DNA from: Skeletonema tropicum
Lineage: Eukaryota; Bacillariophyta; Thalassiosirophyceae; Thalassiosirales; Thalassiosiraceae
Assembly (NCBI GenBank): GCA_037178625.1
Contig: CM074129.1
Location: forward strand, 3,286,001-3,350,000
Direction of reading: 5' to 3'
DNA length: 64,000 nucleotides
Within the stretch, counting starts at the first letter, position 1, and every line of letters starts with the position of its first letter. Made by a program: the position numbers and the translations under genes. The notes under the pieces are model-generated. The model worked only from the letters and a program-made list of their open reading frames with translations, was not told where the DNA came from and searched no databases. Shown in pieces: positions 29,352 through 39,339 of this stretch.

Positions 29352-32300
29352 ATGATAAAGTCTCTTAATGACGCTAAATATCGCTCCGCTCGGGCTGTTC
29401 CCGCTCCAACTTCTCCAAGAGGTGGCCGATCCGCAATATCTGTTATCAAAGCGATCCGTATCTTCCTGGCAGGGTCGGCGGTGGTGTTCCTGCTGACATT
29501 GATAACCACGATAAAACACTTTCATACAATAGATGCAAATTTAAAGGATCACGTTGATAATGCGCCGGCGTTCAAGGCGATAATATCAGGCAATAAAAAG
29601 TTGCCACCAAAGAATCAAATAGAGATGGGCCATGGAGTTCATACCAATGTTCAGAATCATCTGCAGGGGCTGAAAGAGCATCTGATACAACAGGCAAAAT
29701 CAAAAGAAGAAGTCAAAATAAAAGAGAGAGAGGATAGCGAACAGAACCTTATTCCTCCCATACCGATACAGCAGAGTAAATCGAAGGAGAATAGTGGAGC
29801 TCAATTGACCTCCAAAATGCAAGATAAGCCAGCGGAGAATAGTGTAATACAACCGTCTACAAAAGTATTGGAGTTGCACTCATCAAATCAAAGTCTTGCA
29901 AGAGGTCATTCTGGTCTACCAATGGATGAAACGCCCGCTTTGATTGGAGCAAAGCGTGGTAGCATTCAATGCGATGGTGACTCTGATTTTAGCTCTCTTG
30001 CTTATTGGAATGATCCGCAGGGAACTAGAGATGAGGCATTTGTCAGCCCGTTTAGAGTATCTTCTCCGTCGGGAAAGAGCAAGTACCTAACCTTCGAGAC
30101 TGATATAGGAGGTTTCAATAACATCAGAATGAGTTTTGAGAATATCATCGTTATGGCAGCAGCTACGGGGAGAGTTATTGTGTTACCACCTGAAAAAGAC
30201 ATGTACCTTCTACACAACAAGAACAACTTTGATCACTTCTTTCCATTATTCAGCGAGGGATTTCAGAAACGTGTAAGGGTCATTACAATGAAACAATTTT
30301 TAGAAGTACAATTTGCAAAAGGGGGGTCTTTTGAGTCAGAAGACAATGAAAAGAAAAAGGATCTTCTCAGCATAGTTGATGCGTGTGAAAATATGCAATG
30401 TGATGAACAGAAAGTTTTCCAATACATTAGACGCAAAAGCCATGTATCAAAACTTAAGGATAGCAGACATTGCCTTGTCTTTGATAAGGCTGCGTTTACG
30501 AGTGGGCCATCTGCAATTACCTCGCCCAAAACTCAAAACAGCATCAAGAAGTTCTGTGGTCCTGAACGCGTACCTCTCTACTATGATTCCGAGATGGCAG
30601 CTCCTGATATCTTTCACTTTCAAACAGGCTCTCAGAGTCTCAGGCTTTTGAATCACTTTTATACAGTCATGTACTTCACCAATCCAGCAGAGAACAATTA
30701 CTACAGACGGTTCATTCGTGATTTCATACATTACAAAGATGACATTTTTTGTGCTGCAGGCAAAATAATCAATCTCATACGAGAGGAGGGGAATCAGCTT
30801 GGCTTCAAAGTTGATGATGACGGAGCTGGAGGATATTCTGCGTTGCACGTTCGCCGCGGTGATCTGCAATTCAAAGAAGTTATAATAAGTGCTGAAGAAT
30901 GGTACGAAAATACAGCCAAATTGTGGCAACCAAATGAGATCTTATACATTGCCACAGATGAAAAGAATAGAAGTTTCTTTGAGCCAATTGCAAAACACCG
31001 TCAACTTCGTTTCCTTGATGATTACCTTGAGAAAGCTGGTCTGGCTGACATGGAGAAGCAGTACTTGGGCATGGTAGAGAGCATAATTGCGAGCAGAGGG
31101 AGAATGTTTGTAGGAACATGGCACTCCACTTTCTCCGCTTATATTATGAGACTGCGCGGATATTATGGCGTGAGTAAGATGACCAACTACTACAACTGGA
31201 GACCACGTAGATTCGAAATGATCAGGTTCCGTCAGCACTTCGGTAGTTATTATGCAAGAGAATGGCCCACGGCTTGGTTAGGGATAGATGGGGACAAAGA
31301 AATCGTTGCGGATTTAGAACCAACTTCTATTTCGCCCATCGGACCATTTCAGAACATAACTCTCTTGAGAGAACCCAAGCCCCGTCCAAAACGCCTTGCT
31401 CGTGGTATGTTTGGACTGCCCATGTCAAAGACTCCTGCATTAGAAGGAGGTTCTCGCGGAACTATCACGTGCGACGTCAATGTTGATTCTCTTGCATATT
31501 TTAATGATCCGCAAGGTACTTTCGATAGTTCGTTTACGAGCCCATTTCTCGCCTCAGGGAAAAGCACGCAATATATTACATTTTGGCAAGATGCTGGACG
31601 ATTCAACAACATGCGCATGAGCTTGGAAATAATTTTCGTTATCGCTGCTGCAACAGGCCGCACGGTTGTTCTTCCTCCAAACCAGTCCCTTCGCTTGGAG
31701 CATGGATCAAATAAGGTACTCGGTTTCGATGATTTTTACTCTTTCAGTTCTCCGCAATTCAAGAGACATGTTGAAGTTATCTCCATGTCTGAGTTTATCA
31801 AGCGTGAGAGAGGTGAGAATGGTGTTGCAAAGATAAAAATGGACGATCTCCCAAGGTTGCAACAACTTGCAAAATATTGCGAAAATAGACGAAGAAGTGA
31901 TATCTACTGCGGCGAAGTGTTCGATATGCTGCTTCGACAGTCAGATAATATGGTAGCTCCTTTCTCTGACGATGATTGTCTGGTATTTGATATCGATGCG
32001 TACAAAGATATCAATGCAGAGACAAAAGGAGGAGCCAATCAGGAATTAGTAAAACAATTCTGTGGCATGCGCAGGCCTGTGTTCTACACCCAAGAGTTGG
32101 CGAGTCCTGATATTTTGCACTTTGACACATACGAGCAGAAGAATCGGTTGTTAGCGCATTTCTACAACTTCATATTCTTTACTGATCCTGCCATCGATAA
32201 CCATTTCAAGCGGTTTGTCAGAGATGTCATGCACTACAATGACAAAATCTTTTGTGCAGCTGGAAAAATAGTTCGCTTGATTCAACAAGAAGCACTTGAT

Positions 32301-34265
32301 CGAGGTTTTGCACTTGATGATGAAGGCGGAGGCGGCTATTCGTCCCTTCATGTCCGTCGTGATGATCTACAGTTCAAAGATGCCGTTATAAGTGACGATA
32401 GGTGGTGGGAAAATACAAAGGAAATCTATCAAGAGAATGAAATTTTATACATCGCTACAGATGAACAGAACAAAAGGTTTTTTGACAAATTCGCTGCGTC
32501 GCATGACTTACGGTTTTTAGATGATTACTGGGACGCGTTAGACTTGGGTAGTTTCGACAAAGAATATCTCGGTATGATAGATGCAATTGTTGCTAGCCGA
32601 GGAAGAGCATTTGTAGGCACATACTACTCAACTTTCACTGGATACATTACCAGGATGCGTGGCTATCATGGAATGAGCAAACTAACAAATTGGTATAGCT
32701 GGAATCCAAAAAAGTTCGAAATGCAGAAGGGCGAGTTCTCTGCACGTGCCGCTTCGTTTGAAAGAGAGTACCCAATCGGTTGGGTCGACATCGATGGAGA
32801 TTTGAGAGTGACGTCAGACAAGGAATACATGGAGCCAACAGAATACAACGAAGTGGAACCAGCGCAAATTGCTTCAACAGATGGCGAAGATGGCAAAAAT
32901 AGCAATGAGCTCGAAGGTCGTCAAAGTGTTGCGGCAAATGCACCAAATCCTGATCAAGATGAAGAAAGGAAAGCAACTGAAAAGGAAACTCGCATTGGAT
33001 TTTCTCTAGAGGAAGACGAGAAGTTAGAATTCGCGGCAGATGGGACAAAAATGTATGTCATCTTTTCCACCGACTGCAGCCTTTATCAGCAATGGCAATC
33101 GTATCTTTTCTTCTATTCTGCCTTTCGGGTACGACAGTCAGGGGTAATAACACGGATTGCGTCCGGCTGCACGGATGAAGAAAAGAAAAGAACTGAACAG
33201 TGGCACAATGATCACATTGCAGTGATTTCCAACCGATACAAAGTATTCTTCACTCCCAAATTTTCTTACATTGATGAGGATGCCAAGGCTGGGAATTACT
33301 ACTTTTTCAACAAACCATTTGGAACGAAGTACTATATTGAAAATAGCAGCGATTTCGGATGGGAGGAGAGTAGCGGAATGCTTACGAAGGCACGGAACAA
33401 CGATATCATTTTATTGCTCGATCCAGACATGTTGCTGCTGCAACCGTTAACGACAGATTTTGGCGACAGCAGCGTCAAGTTTTGGAAACCATTTCCAAAG
33501 GATACTTTGGAGAGGAAGAAAAAGGTTGCTCCTGGTACAATGTTCGGTCAGACATATGGACTCGGTATGAAATGGATGAACTTCAAAAGCTTAGCAGGTC
33601 CCAATAGTCCAGCTCATGAGGTTAGCAAGAGAGATGCACAACTCTTTTACCAGCCGGGACCGCCTTATATTGGCGTTGTCAGTGATATGTTCGAAGTAGT
33701 GAATCGTTGGGCAGAACTCGTTCGAGAAGTTCACAAAGAGAAGCCGCAACTCCTGGCAGAAATGTATGCTTACCAGCTAGCAGCAGCAGACCAGAAGCTA
33801 CCTCACGAGCTTGTTACTTCCATGATGATATCGGCTGTAGGCGCCTACGGAGAAGCTTGGGATTATATTGATGCACTGCCAAATGAAGAGGTGTGTAAGA
33901 TGGGCGCTTCGCCCAATCCTAGCAAATTCCCTCTTCCTACGCTACTGCATTACTGTCAAGATTACGGTGTTGCAAATGTACTCTTTTCTAAACGTTCAAT
34001 ACCTGAAAACATCTTCACATGTCAGAGTCCTCTTTTAGAAGAGCCATCTACTGATGCCATGTCTTCTGACAATGCATATAATTTTGTGAGGAGCAGAGGT
34101 AAAAGACAAGATTTGGATGGTAAACATCACAAAAGACATGTCTTCAGCTCGTGTGCCATTACAAGCGCGATGAACGAAGCTGCTCTCTTCTTCAAACATC
34201 ATCACTGTGACGAAACGGAGGCAAATACAGAAAAGACAATATCTTTGGTGAAGTCTGATAGCTAG
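29352..34265 (+). CDS. Three-domain Golgi glycosyltransferase: two O-fucosyltransferase-like domains plus a peptidyl Ser/Hyp glycosyltransferase-like domain
   Basis: This intact 1,637-aa frame has one membrane anchor near residues 30-55 (IFLAGSAVVFLLTLIT), as in type II Golgi enzymes, then a charged stem. Two copies of a GDP-fucose O-fucosyltransferase-like domain follow about 500 residues apart. Each has YLTF/YITF...GFNN or GRFNN.RMS, an AAATGR.(I/V)VLPP strand, a G(G)YS(A/S)LHVRR(G/D)D loop (near residues 497 and 997), ILYIATDE and SRGR.FVGT..STF. The first copy has HVRRGD and the second HVRRDD. The last domain (about 1230-1580) resembles plant peptidyl-serine galactosyl- and hydroxyproline arabinosyl-transferases: IFSTDCSLYQQWQ, GVITRIASGCTDEEKK, YYFFNKPFGTKYYIE, and an LLDPDMLLLQPL acidic metal site. 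Modification of secreted proteins in the Golgi is inferred. Confidence 0.8.
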   Translation: MIKSLNDAKYRSARAVPAPTSPRGGRSAISVIKAIRIFLAGSAVVFLLTLITTIKHFHTIDANLKDHVDNAPAFKAIISGNKKLPPKNQIEMGHGVHTNVQNHLQGLKEHLIQQAKSKEEVKIKEREDSEQNLIPPIPIQQSKSKENSGAQLTSKMQDKPAENSVIQPSTKVLELHSSNQSLARGHSGLPMDETPALIGAKRGSIQCDGDSDFSSLAYWNDPQGTRDEAFVSPFRVSSPSGKSKYLTFETDIGGFNNIRMSFENIIVMAAATGRVIVLPPEKDMYLLHNKNNFDHFFPLFSEGFQKRVRVITMKQFLEVQFAKGGSFESEDNEKKKDLLSIVDACENMQCDEQKVFQYIRRKSHVSKLKDSRHCLVFDKAAFTSGPSAITSPKTQNSIKKFCGPERVPLYYDSEMAAPDIFHFQTGSQSLRLLNHFYTVMYFTNPAENNYYRRFIRDFIHYKDDIFCAAGKIINLIREEGNQLGFKVDDDGAGGYSALHVRRGDLQFKEVIISAEEWYENTAKLWQPNEILYIATDEKNRSFFEPIAKHRQLRFLDDYLEKAGLADMEKQYLGMVESIIASRGRMFVGTWHSTFSAYIMRLRGYYGVSKMTNYYNWRPRRFEMIRFRQHFGSYYAREWPTAWLGIDGDKEIVADLEPTSISPIGPFQNITLLREPKPRPKRLARGMFGLPMSKTPALEGGSRGTITCDVNVDSLAYFNDPQGTFDSSFTSPFLASGKSTQYITFWQDAGRFNNMRMSLEIIFVIAAATGRTVVLPPNQSLRLEHGSNKVLGFDDFYSFSSPQFKRHVEVISMSEFIKRERGENGVAKIKMDDLPRLQQLAKYCENRRRSDIYCGEVFDMLLRQSDNMVAPFSDDDCLVFDIDAYKDINAETKGGANQELVKQFCGMRRPVFYTQELASPDILHFDTYEQKNRLLAHFYNFIFFTDPAIDNHFKRFVRDVMHYNDKIFCAAGKIVRLIQQEALDRGFALDDEGGGGYSSLHVRRDDLQFKDAVISDDRWWENTKEIYQENEILYIATDEQNKRFFDKFAASHDLRFLDDYWDALDLGSFDKEYLGMIDAIVASRGRAFVGTYYSTFTGYITRMRGYHGMSKLTNWYSWNPKKFEMQKGEFSARAASFEREYPIGWVDIDGDLRVTSDKEYMEPTEYNEVEPAQIASTDGEDGKNSNELEGRQSVAANAPNPDQDEERKATEKETRIGFSLEEDEKLEFAADGTKMYVIFSTDCSLYQQWQSYLFFYSAFRVRQSGVITRIASGCTDEEKKRTEQWHNDHIAVISNRYKVFFTPKFSYIDEDAKAGNYYFFNKPFGTKYYIENSSDFGWEESSGMLTKARNNDIILLLDPDMLLLQPLTTDFGDSSVKFWKPFPKDTLERKKKVAPGTMFGQTYGLGMKWMNFKSLAGPNSPAHEVSKRDAQLFYQPGPPYIGVVSDMFEVVNRWAELVREVHKEKPQLLAEMYAYQLAAADQKLPHELVTSMMISAVGAYGEAWDYIDALPNEEVCKMGASPNPSKFPLPTLLHYCQDYGVANVLFSKRSIPENIFTCQSPLLEEPSTDAMSSDNAYNFVRSRGKRQDLDGKHHKRHVFSSCAITSAMNEAALFFKHHHCDETEANTEKTISLVKSDS

Positions 34266-34717
34266 CGCATAGAAATAAAAGGGCTTAAGGTTAGCTGGTT
34301 CCAAACTGCACTCATGACCCATGAAAGTTGTCTTTTCCTTGACGTATCTTTAAGAAGATTGTAGCATCGTCGTCGTCACTGGTTGCTCCAACGTTCTATC
34401 TTCCTGATTTCATCACGGTCTAAAGTACCTACTTGTGCGGATGCCCCAGTAATGTACTAATACCTGTGTCGTATCTTTGTCACATCACCAATTATCCGGC
34501 ACTGGAGAATGTCCTACTACATTACCTTGGCGCCATTTTCACTTGGTTTTCAACGCAACCGAGAAGTTGACGATTCAGCGGTGACCTCTTTGGTTAAACC
34601 ATAGAAGACCGCAGAACGACCCCATCCAGATTACTCCTATTTTGATTGTTGGTTGTTGGTGGTTGATGTCATTGCATCGATGTTGAGAAGAGCTATTAGC
34701 TAATACTACACAACAAA
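34266..34717. other. Intergenic region, nothing recognised
   Basis: About 450 bp lie between the glycosyltransferase stop and the CDK7 ATG. No gene, repeat or RNA was recognised. A TTGTTGGTTGTTGGTGG run near 34646-34665 lies shortly upstream of the CDK7 start. Confidence 0.4.
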
Positions 34718-35638
34718 ATGGATCACTATGATGAAATTAAAGACCTCGGGGCAGGAACATGGGGAGTAGTGAAGATGGCCAAACAAAAATCCACAGGACG
34801 CTTCGTTGCCATTAAGAAAATTAAATCAGAACGAAGCGAAGAGGGAATTAACTTTACAGCCATACGAGAGATCAAATTGCTACGTGAATTCAAACACGAA
34901 AATATTATCGAATTGGTGGATGTGTTTACTACTCCTGATATGGCGGTGTGTCTTGTTTATGAGGTGGCTGATACCGATCTAGAGAAGATATTGAAGAATC
35001 GAGCCATATCCATATCTCTGGCTGATACAAAACAACATTTACTATCGCTGCTTCGGGCGATCGAAGCGTGTCATGATAGGTGGATATTGCATCGTGATCT
35101 CAAACCGGATAACTGCCTCTTTTTGAAGGATGGTACGATGAAATTGGCTGATTTTGGATTAGCGCGCATGTATGGCACTCCCAAAACGAGATTGTCACCA
35201 CAAGCCATCACACTGTGGTACAAACCACCAGAGCTACTGTTGGGTGCATCGGAATATTCATCTGCTGCAGATATTTGGAGCGTTGGTTGCATCTTTGCCG
35301 AATTACTGTTGCGTCGACCGTTTCTTCAGGGCAACCAAACTGACATTTCACAACTTGACACCATCTTTCAAGTCTTTGGAACTCCCACTGAATCAAATTG
35401 GCCAGATCACAATACATTGCCACTTTGTACACGCGGGCTTGAATGGGATAATTGTCCGCCGATACCAGTGGACGAGATCTTTACAGCTGCACCTCAGGAT
35501 TGCATTAGTTTGCTTAGGTCGATGCTTGTGTTGGATCCGAACCGTCGGTTTACGGCTTCCCAGTGTTTGAATCATCCTTACTTTAGCAATGATCCAGCGC
35601 CAACGCCCAAAGAAAAATTGATACTATCATCAGAGTAG
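34718..35638 (+). CDS. CDK7: CDK7-type cyclin-dependent kinase
   Basis: This intact 306-aa kinase has the glycine loop LGAGTWGVVK, VAIKKIK, an NFTAIREIKLL helix (the CDK7 version of PSTAIRE), HRDLKPDN, DFGLAR and PPELLLG. The end YFSNDPAPTPKEKL matches the CDK7 signature after the catalytic core. CDK7 with cyclin H and MAT1 is the CDK-activating kinase and the TFIIH kinase of the RNA polymerase II tail. The T-loop differs: the usual Thr-His-Gln is Ser-Pro-Gln (RLSPQAIT), and the TRWYRAPE block reads TLWYKPPE. Activation by Ser phosphorylation, or less dependence on it, is possible. A fragment of its 5' end sits at 29250-29290. Confidence 0.88.
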   Translation: MDHYDEIKDLGAGTWGVVKMAKQKSTGRFVAIKKIKSERSEEGINFTAIREIKLLREFKHENIIELVDVFTTPDMAVCLVYEVADTDLEKILKNRAISISLADTKQHLLSLLRAIEACHDRWILHRDLKPDNCLFLKDGTMKLADFGLARMYGTPKTRLSPQAITLWYKPPELLLGASEYSSAADIWSVGCIFAELLLRRPFLQGNQTDISQLDTIFQVFGTPTESNWPDHNTLPLCTRGLEWDNCPPIPVDEIFTAAPQDCISLLRSMLVLDPNRRFTASQCLNHPYFSNDPAPTPKEKLILSSE

Positions 35639-35786
35639 AAGCAATGATAAGCAACAGGTAAAAATTGAATACACATCTACATTTAGCGCCATTGATTAGT
35701 TTGCTGTGACATTGAACTCGCACCAGAGCATAATCTTTTCAGGATTCGGAGAAGATATAACAATTTATTTACATTAACAACCTGCT

Positions 35787-38700
35787 CTAGTCAAATCTTT
35801 CTGCTTCAGCACCAGGCTTCTTGATGTATTTTTCAGGATCAATGTCGCCAGTTGTTCGCGCAGCCTCGAGCCGCTGCCGAGTCATATTTCTACGCTCAAG
35901 CAACCGTTGCCTTTGGACAGCTGCCCATGCATCCGCATCCTTGCTCAGTTCTTTGACTCTATCTGGTGGCAATAATTCGTCAACATCTCTGCTTAGTTGT
36001 AGGAGCTGGTTGCTCATTTCGCCCAAGATTACCCCGTCTGAAAAGTCTCCCTTGACCGTTGTCCCCAGACTTGAGACGATATTATTCACAACCTTGACAA
36101 ATGGACGCACGTCCATTGTTGGCATCGCATCAATCAACTTCTTGAGAAGCTCCTTCCTCTCTGTCTTTGATTTCATTCGGAGAACGTACCAAATATGATC
36201 AACATATCGTTTTACACCCTGAGACAACTCAGCATAAACACCCTCCTGAACAATTTGAAGTACAAACAGCCACCGATTATGTTCTGGGTCATCCAAGACG
36301 CCCTCTCTTGCAAGTCTTCCTTGTTCTTCACCAATCGCATACTTGAGGTAAGCCACAAATGCATCATCTAGTAGCGGTCTCATATCCCTCACTGCATCCT
36401 TCAGTGCCACTGCAGTATCCTCCTCAGTCTTGTGAGATGGGTCCATTGCCACTTCACAAATAGATCGAATGATCTCCAACATGGAGACTTCAAGCTCAGC
36501 ACCGAGTGACTGTGCGTCCTTTACCAATCCCTGCCCAATTTTGGCAAGATTAATCAATATTGCACGTTCCGTCGCATGCACAGCTGAAACTGCATCCTCT
36601 TTTCCTCGCCTTCGAGCTTCCAAGTCTCGTTGAGCCATGGCTTGAAGTCGTTCCTTCATGAGATCAACTAAATTGTCAGAGAGTAACAGGTCTTTGTAAT
36701 TCATTGCGATTTCTTCTAGACGTTCTTCCGGTTGAGACATCAATTCATCGACTACCATTTGCAGTCTTGATCGCTCTGCCATGATAATCAATGGATCTTC
36801 AATAATACCTGCATTGACAGCTTCTTTGACGCATGCTTGAAGGAGTGTCACTCTTTCTGCTGTGATCTCTTTCTCTCCAACAAAGTACTTTACCTCACCA
36901 TCGATGCCCTCCTCTTCTCTTAACTTTGACAAGACAGCAGCTGCAAACTTTGCCTGCTTTAACGCAGTTGATAAAGCATTTGCAAGGCGAACATCGGTAC
37001 GAGTTCCTTCTTTGGCACCAGGCCAATTTACTGCTGTCTCGGGATCGACGTTGGGGTTGTAAGTTTCTGGTCCAGAGAAAACATCAAACACCTTGTTCGA
37101 ACCAGTTTCTCCCGGAGAACGACTCATTCTCACTTCAAGCTCAGCCAATTCATCTTCCAATACACGAGCATTCCTGGAAACGGTCTCATCTGAGTCAATG
37201 AGTTCATCGATATCTTCTTCTGTTATCGACGGCTTTACTAAGTTGGATTCTGTTGACATTGGCGCAGACAGTTTATCTTTGGCCACAGATTGTCCAGCTG
37301 CAAAGATACGCCTCAGTTCTTCCTCCTCGGCCCTTTGCTTCATCTCATCATCCTTGTATCCCAACTCAGGTTGAGACTTCCTTTCATTGTCATCACTTCT
37401 CAACAGATCTTTTGCCTTGTCAAAAGCTCCTTCAACGAAGCCAAATCCAGGTTTATTCTCTTTCTCCTTTTCATCACCAAATTTCAGCACCTCCGCTAAC
37501 AAATCTTCTGGCGATAAACCCTCTTCGTCATCATTTTCTACGGGCATCATATCTGTGGCAGATCGAAGTAGCTCTTGTACTTGTTCATTTTGTTGCGCAA
37601 TCTTCTTGATATCATCCCGAATTTCGTCGTCGGTCTTCTGGTTTACTTCCACTTCCTTCTGCTCTGCCGTTGTCGGCTTTGTTGGTGATGGTTTAGATGT
37701 TTGTTGCTTCTTATTTGCAATGGTGCGATTCCACGAAGACTTCTTTGATTTGTTGGCTAGCTTTTGTAACTTCATGAACATTTCATCACTAGATAAATCT
37801 TGAACCTTTGCCTTTTGAGGTTCTTGTTGTGTTGCAGCTTTCATCTTTGAGACTTTCTCTTTCGTTGTATTGACATTCTTTGCTTCGGTGCCCTTCTCTA
37901 CTTGCTGCTTACGCTTCATGCTTTCTGCTGCTTTCTTTGCTGCTTGAATAGCGAAGTCACTGTCTCCACCTGATATTGAAATGGTCCCTTCTCGAGAGGA
38001 TGTTTTCTTGCCTATCGTAACAGTTGTCATGAGTGCTTCAGCTTGCTGCCTCGCCATCTTTATAGCGTAATCTTCATCATTCTTAGTCATTTGTGGTTTT
38101 GGACTAGGTGGCGATTTGTCTGGCGTAGTAGATGCTTTCTTTTGCATCAATGGCTGTTCACGTGTTGGTTTGCTTTTAGAGTCAATGATTACATTGCCCA
38201 ATCCGTCTCTTTCAATTTCTACAGGTTTATGGTTCTTTTTTGTTTCTGTCTTCACCCCATCAGCTGAGGCTGCATCGACAGAATTTTGATATCCAATCCT
38301 TTTCACTGATTCAGCTACTCCATCATCTTCTGTTGCACTGAAATCGATAGAATCATCATCTTCGAACATATCTGGGACAGATACGCGCCCCTCTTCCAAA
38401 TCCTGCAATCCTCTATCCAGTGACTGAACTATGCGTTTTTCTGAAGCAGCAAACAAACCTTGTGTGGGACTATTGGCACCATCACTTTTGTTTTTCTTCA
38501 ACGCGACCATTGCCATTGTGGGCCCCATAGATAAGTCTGCATCATCAGGGAAAATGCCCACTACTTCAACCTCCAAATATGCATCAAATTGATTGCTACT
38601 CAGTGGAGAGTCGATTGTTAGTACTGCTCTATTGCCCGAGGAGACACTATCATCCTCATTCTCTGGTACTGTTGTTTCGTACGGCATGGGCAGATCACCG

Positions 38701-39017
38701 GGCAGATCAAATACATTCTGTATGTACGACACCAAATTCAAAAGAAACATTTGTGTTGGCGCATCCTTCGGTGCTCGAAGCACTTTCTGATATAATACAT
38801 TGTATTGTTGCTGCAAAGGTTCATTGGTGTCCTTGGATGTTGTGGACGCAAGAGAAGGTAAGCGTCGTTTCAGCTGCACATCATGTTGGTATGTTGGCTT
38901 CAAGTTTCTTATTTGATGTGGTGAGTGGATGAAGGCGGGAAGTGTGCCCACCGCCGCAGCCGAAGTAGCTAGCCCGACAGAGGAAGCCAAAAGAATAGCG
39001 ATGGTATTAGAGTTCAT
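35787..39017 (-). CDS. Large protein of unknown function with signal peptide and conserved helical C-terminus
   Basis: This intact 1,076-aa frame has an N-terminal signal peptide (NTIAILLASSVGLATSAAAVG), so it enters the secretory route or the plastid; no clear F/W/Y motif follows the cleavage site. A folded-looking segment at residues about 65-170 (LYQKVLRAPKDAPTQMFLLN, AYLEVEVVGIFPDDADL) is followed by about 500 residues of low-complexity Lys/Gln/Ser sequence containing a repeated AI(K/Q)xA(R/K)xxAE motif. The C-terminal 400 residues are helical and well ordered (SICEVAMDPSHKTEEDTAVA, HNRWLFVLQIVQEGVYAEL, HIWYVLRMKSKTERKELLKK, MPTMDVRPFVKVVNNIVSSL). The last part looks like a conserved plastid or cyanobacterial-type helical domain, but the family is not recognised with certainty. 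Confidence 0.6.
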   Translation of the reverse strand: MNSNTIAILLASSVGLATSAAAVGTLPAFIHSPHQIRNLKPTYQHDVQLKRRLPSLASTTSKDTNEPLQQQYNVLYQKVLRAPKDAPTQMFLLNLVSYIQNVFDLPGDLPMPYETTVPENEDDSVSSGNRAVLTIDSPLSSNQFDAYLEVEVVGIFPDDADLSMGPTMAMVALKKNKSDGANSPTQGLFAASEKRIVQSLDRGLQDLEEGRVSVPDMFEDDDSIDFSATEDDGVAESVKRIGYQNSVDAASADGVKTETKKNHKPVEIERDGLGNVIIDSKSKPTREQPLMQKKASTTPDKSPPSPKPQMTKNDEDYAIKMARQQAEALMTTVTIGKKTSSREGTISISGGDSDFAIQAAKKAAESMKRKQQVEKGTEAKNVNTTKEKVSKMKAATQQEPQKAKVQDLSSDEMFMKLQKLANKSKKSSWNRTIANKKQQTSKPSPTKPTTAEQKEVEVNQKTDDEIRDDIKKIAQQNEQVQELLRSATDMMPVENDDEEGLSPEDLLAEVLKFGDEKEKENKPGFGFVEGAFDKAKDLLRSDDNERKSQPELGYKDDEMKQRAEEEELRRIFAAGQSVAKDKLSAPMSTESNLVKPSITEEDIDELIDSDETVSRNARVLEDELAELEVRMSRSPGETGSNKVFDVFSGPETYNPNVDPETAVNWPGAKEGTRTDVRLANALSTALKQAKFAAAVLSKLREEEGIDGEVKYFVGEKEITAERVTLLQACVKEAVNAGIIEDPLIIMAERSRLQMVVDELMSQPEERLEEIAMNYKDLLLSDNLVDLMKERLQAMAQRDLEARRRGKEDAVSAVHATERAILINLAKIGQGLVKDAQSLGAELEVSMLEIIRSICEVAMDPSHKTEEDTAVALKDAVRDMRPLLDDAFVAYLKYAIGEEQGRLAREGVLDDPEHNRWLFVLQIVQEGVYAELSQGVKRYVDHIWYVLRMKSKTERKELLKKLIDAMPTMDVRPFVKVVNNIVSSLGTTVKGDFSDGVILGEMSNQLLQLSRDVDELLPPDRVKELSKDADAWAAVQRQRLLERRNMTRQRLEAARTTGDIDPEKYIKKPGAEAERFD

Positions 39018-39339
39018 GGTGCCGTTGATGGGAGGGAGCGGCTATTGGCCACGATCAATGTTGTGTACTTTTAGAGATGTCTTGAACTTGAATGAAAACG
39101 GAATGATTGGTTCTGATTTCTGATTTTTGATCTTTGGATACTACAAAAAGATAGGCATCCGAAATCGCGTAAGAGTACAGTCTCGCTCGTAATCGTCCAT
39201 CCAGCCAGAGAGTGCAGAGTCGACTGGTTGCGAGTAGGGAGAAGGTGACGATGATCGATCAAATTGCTGTTAGATCCACTTAGTGATAAAACATATCTCG
39301 TCAACATAAACATTATGAACTATGAATTATGAAGTTGTT

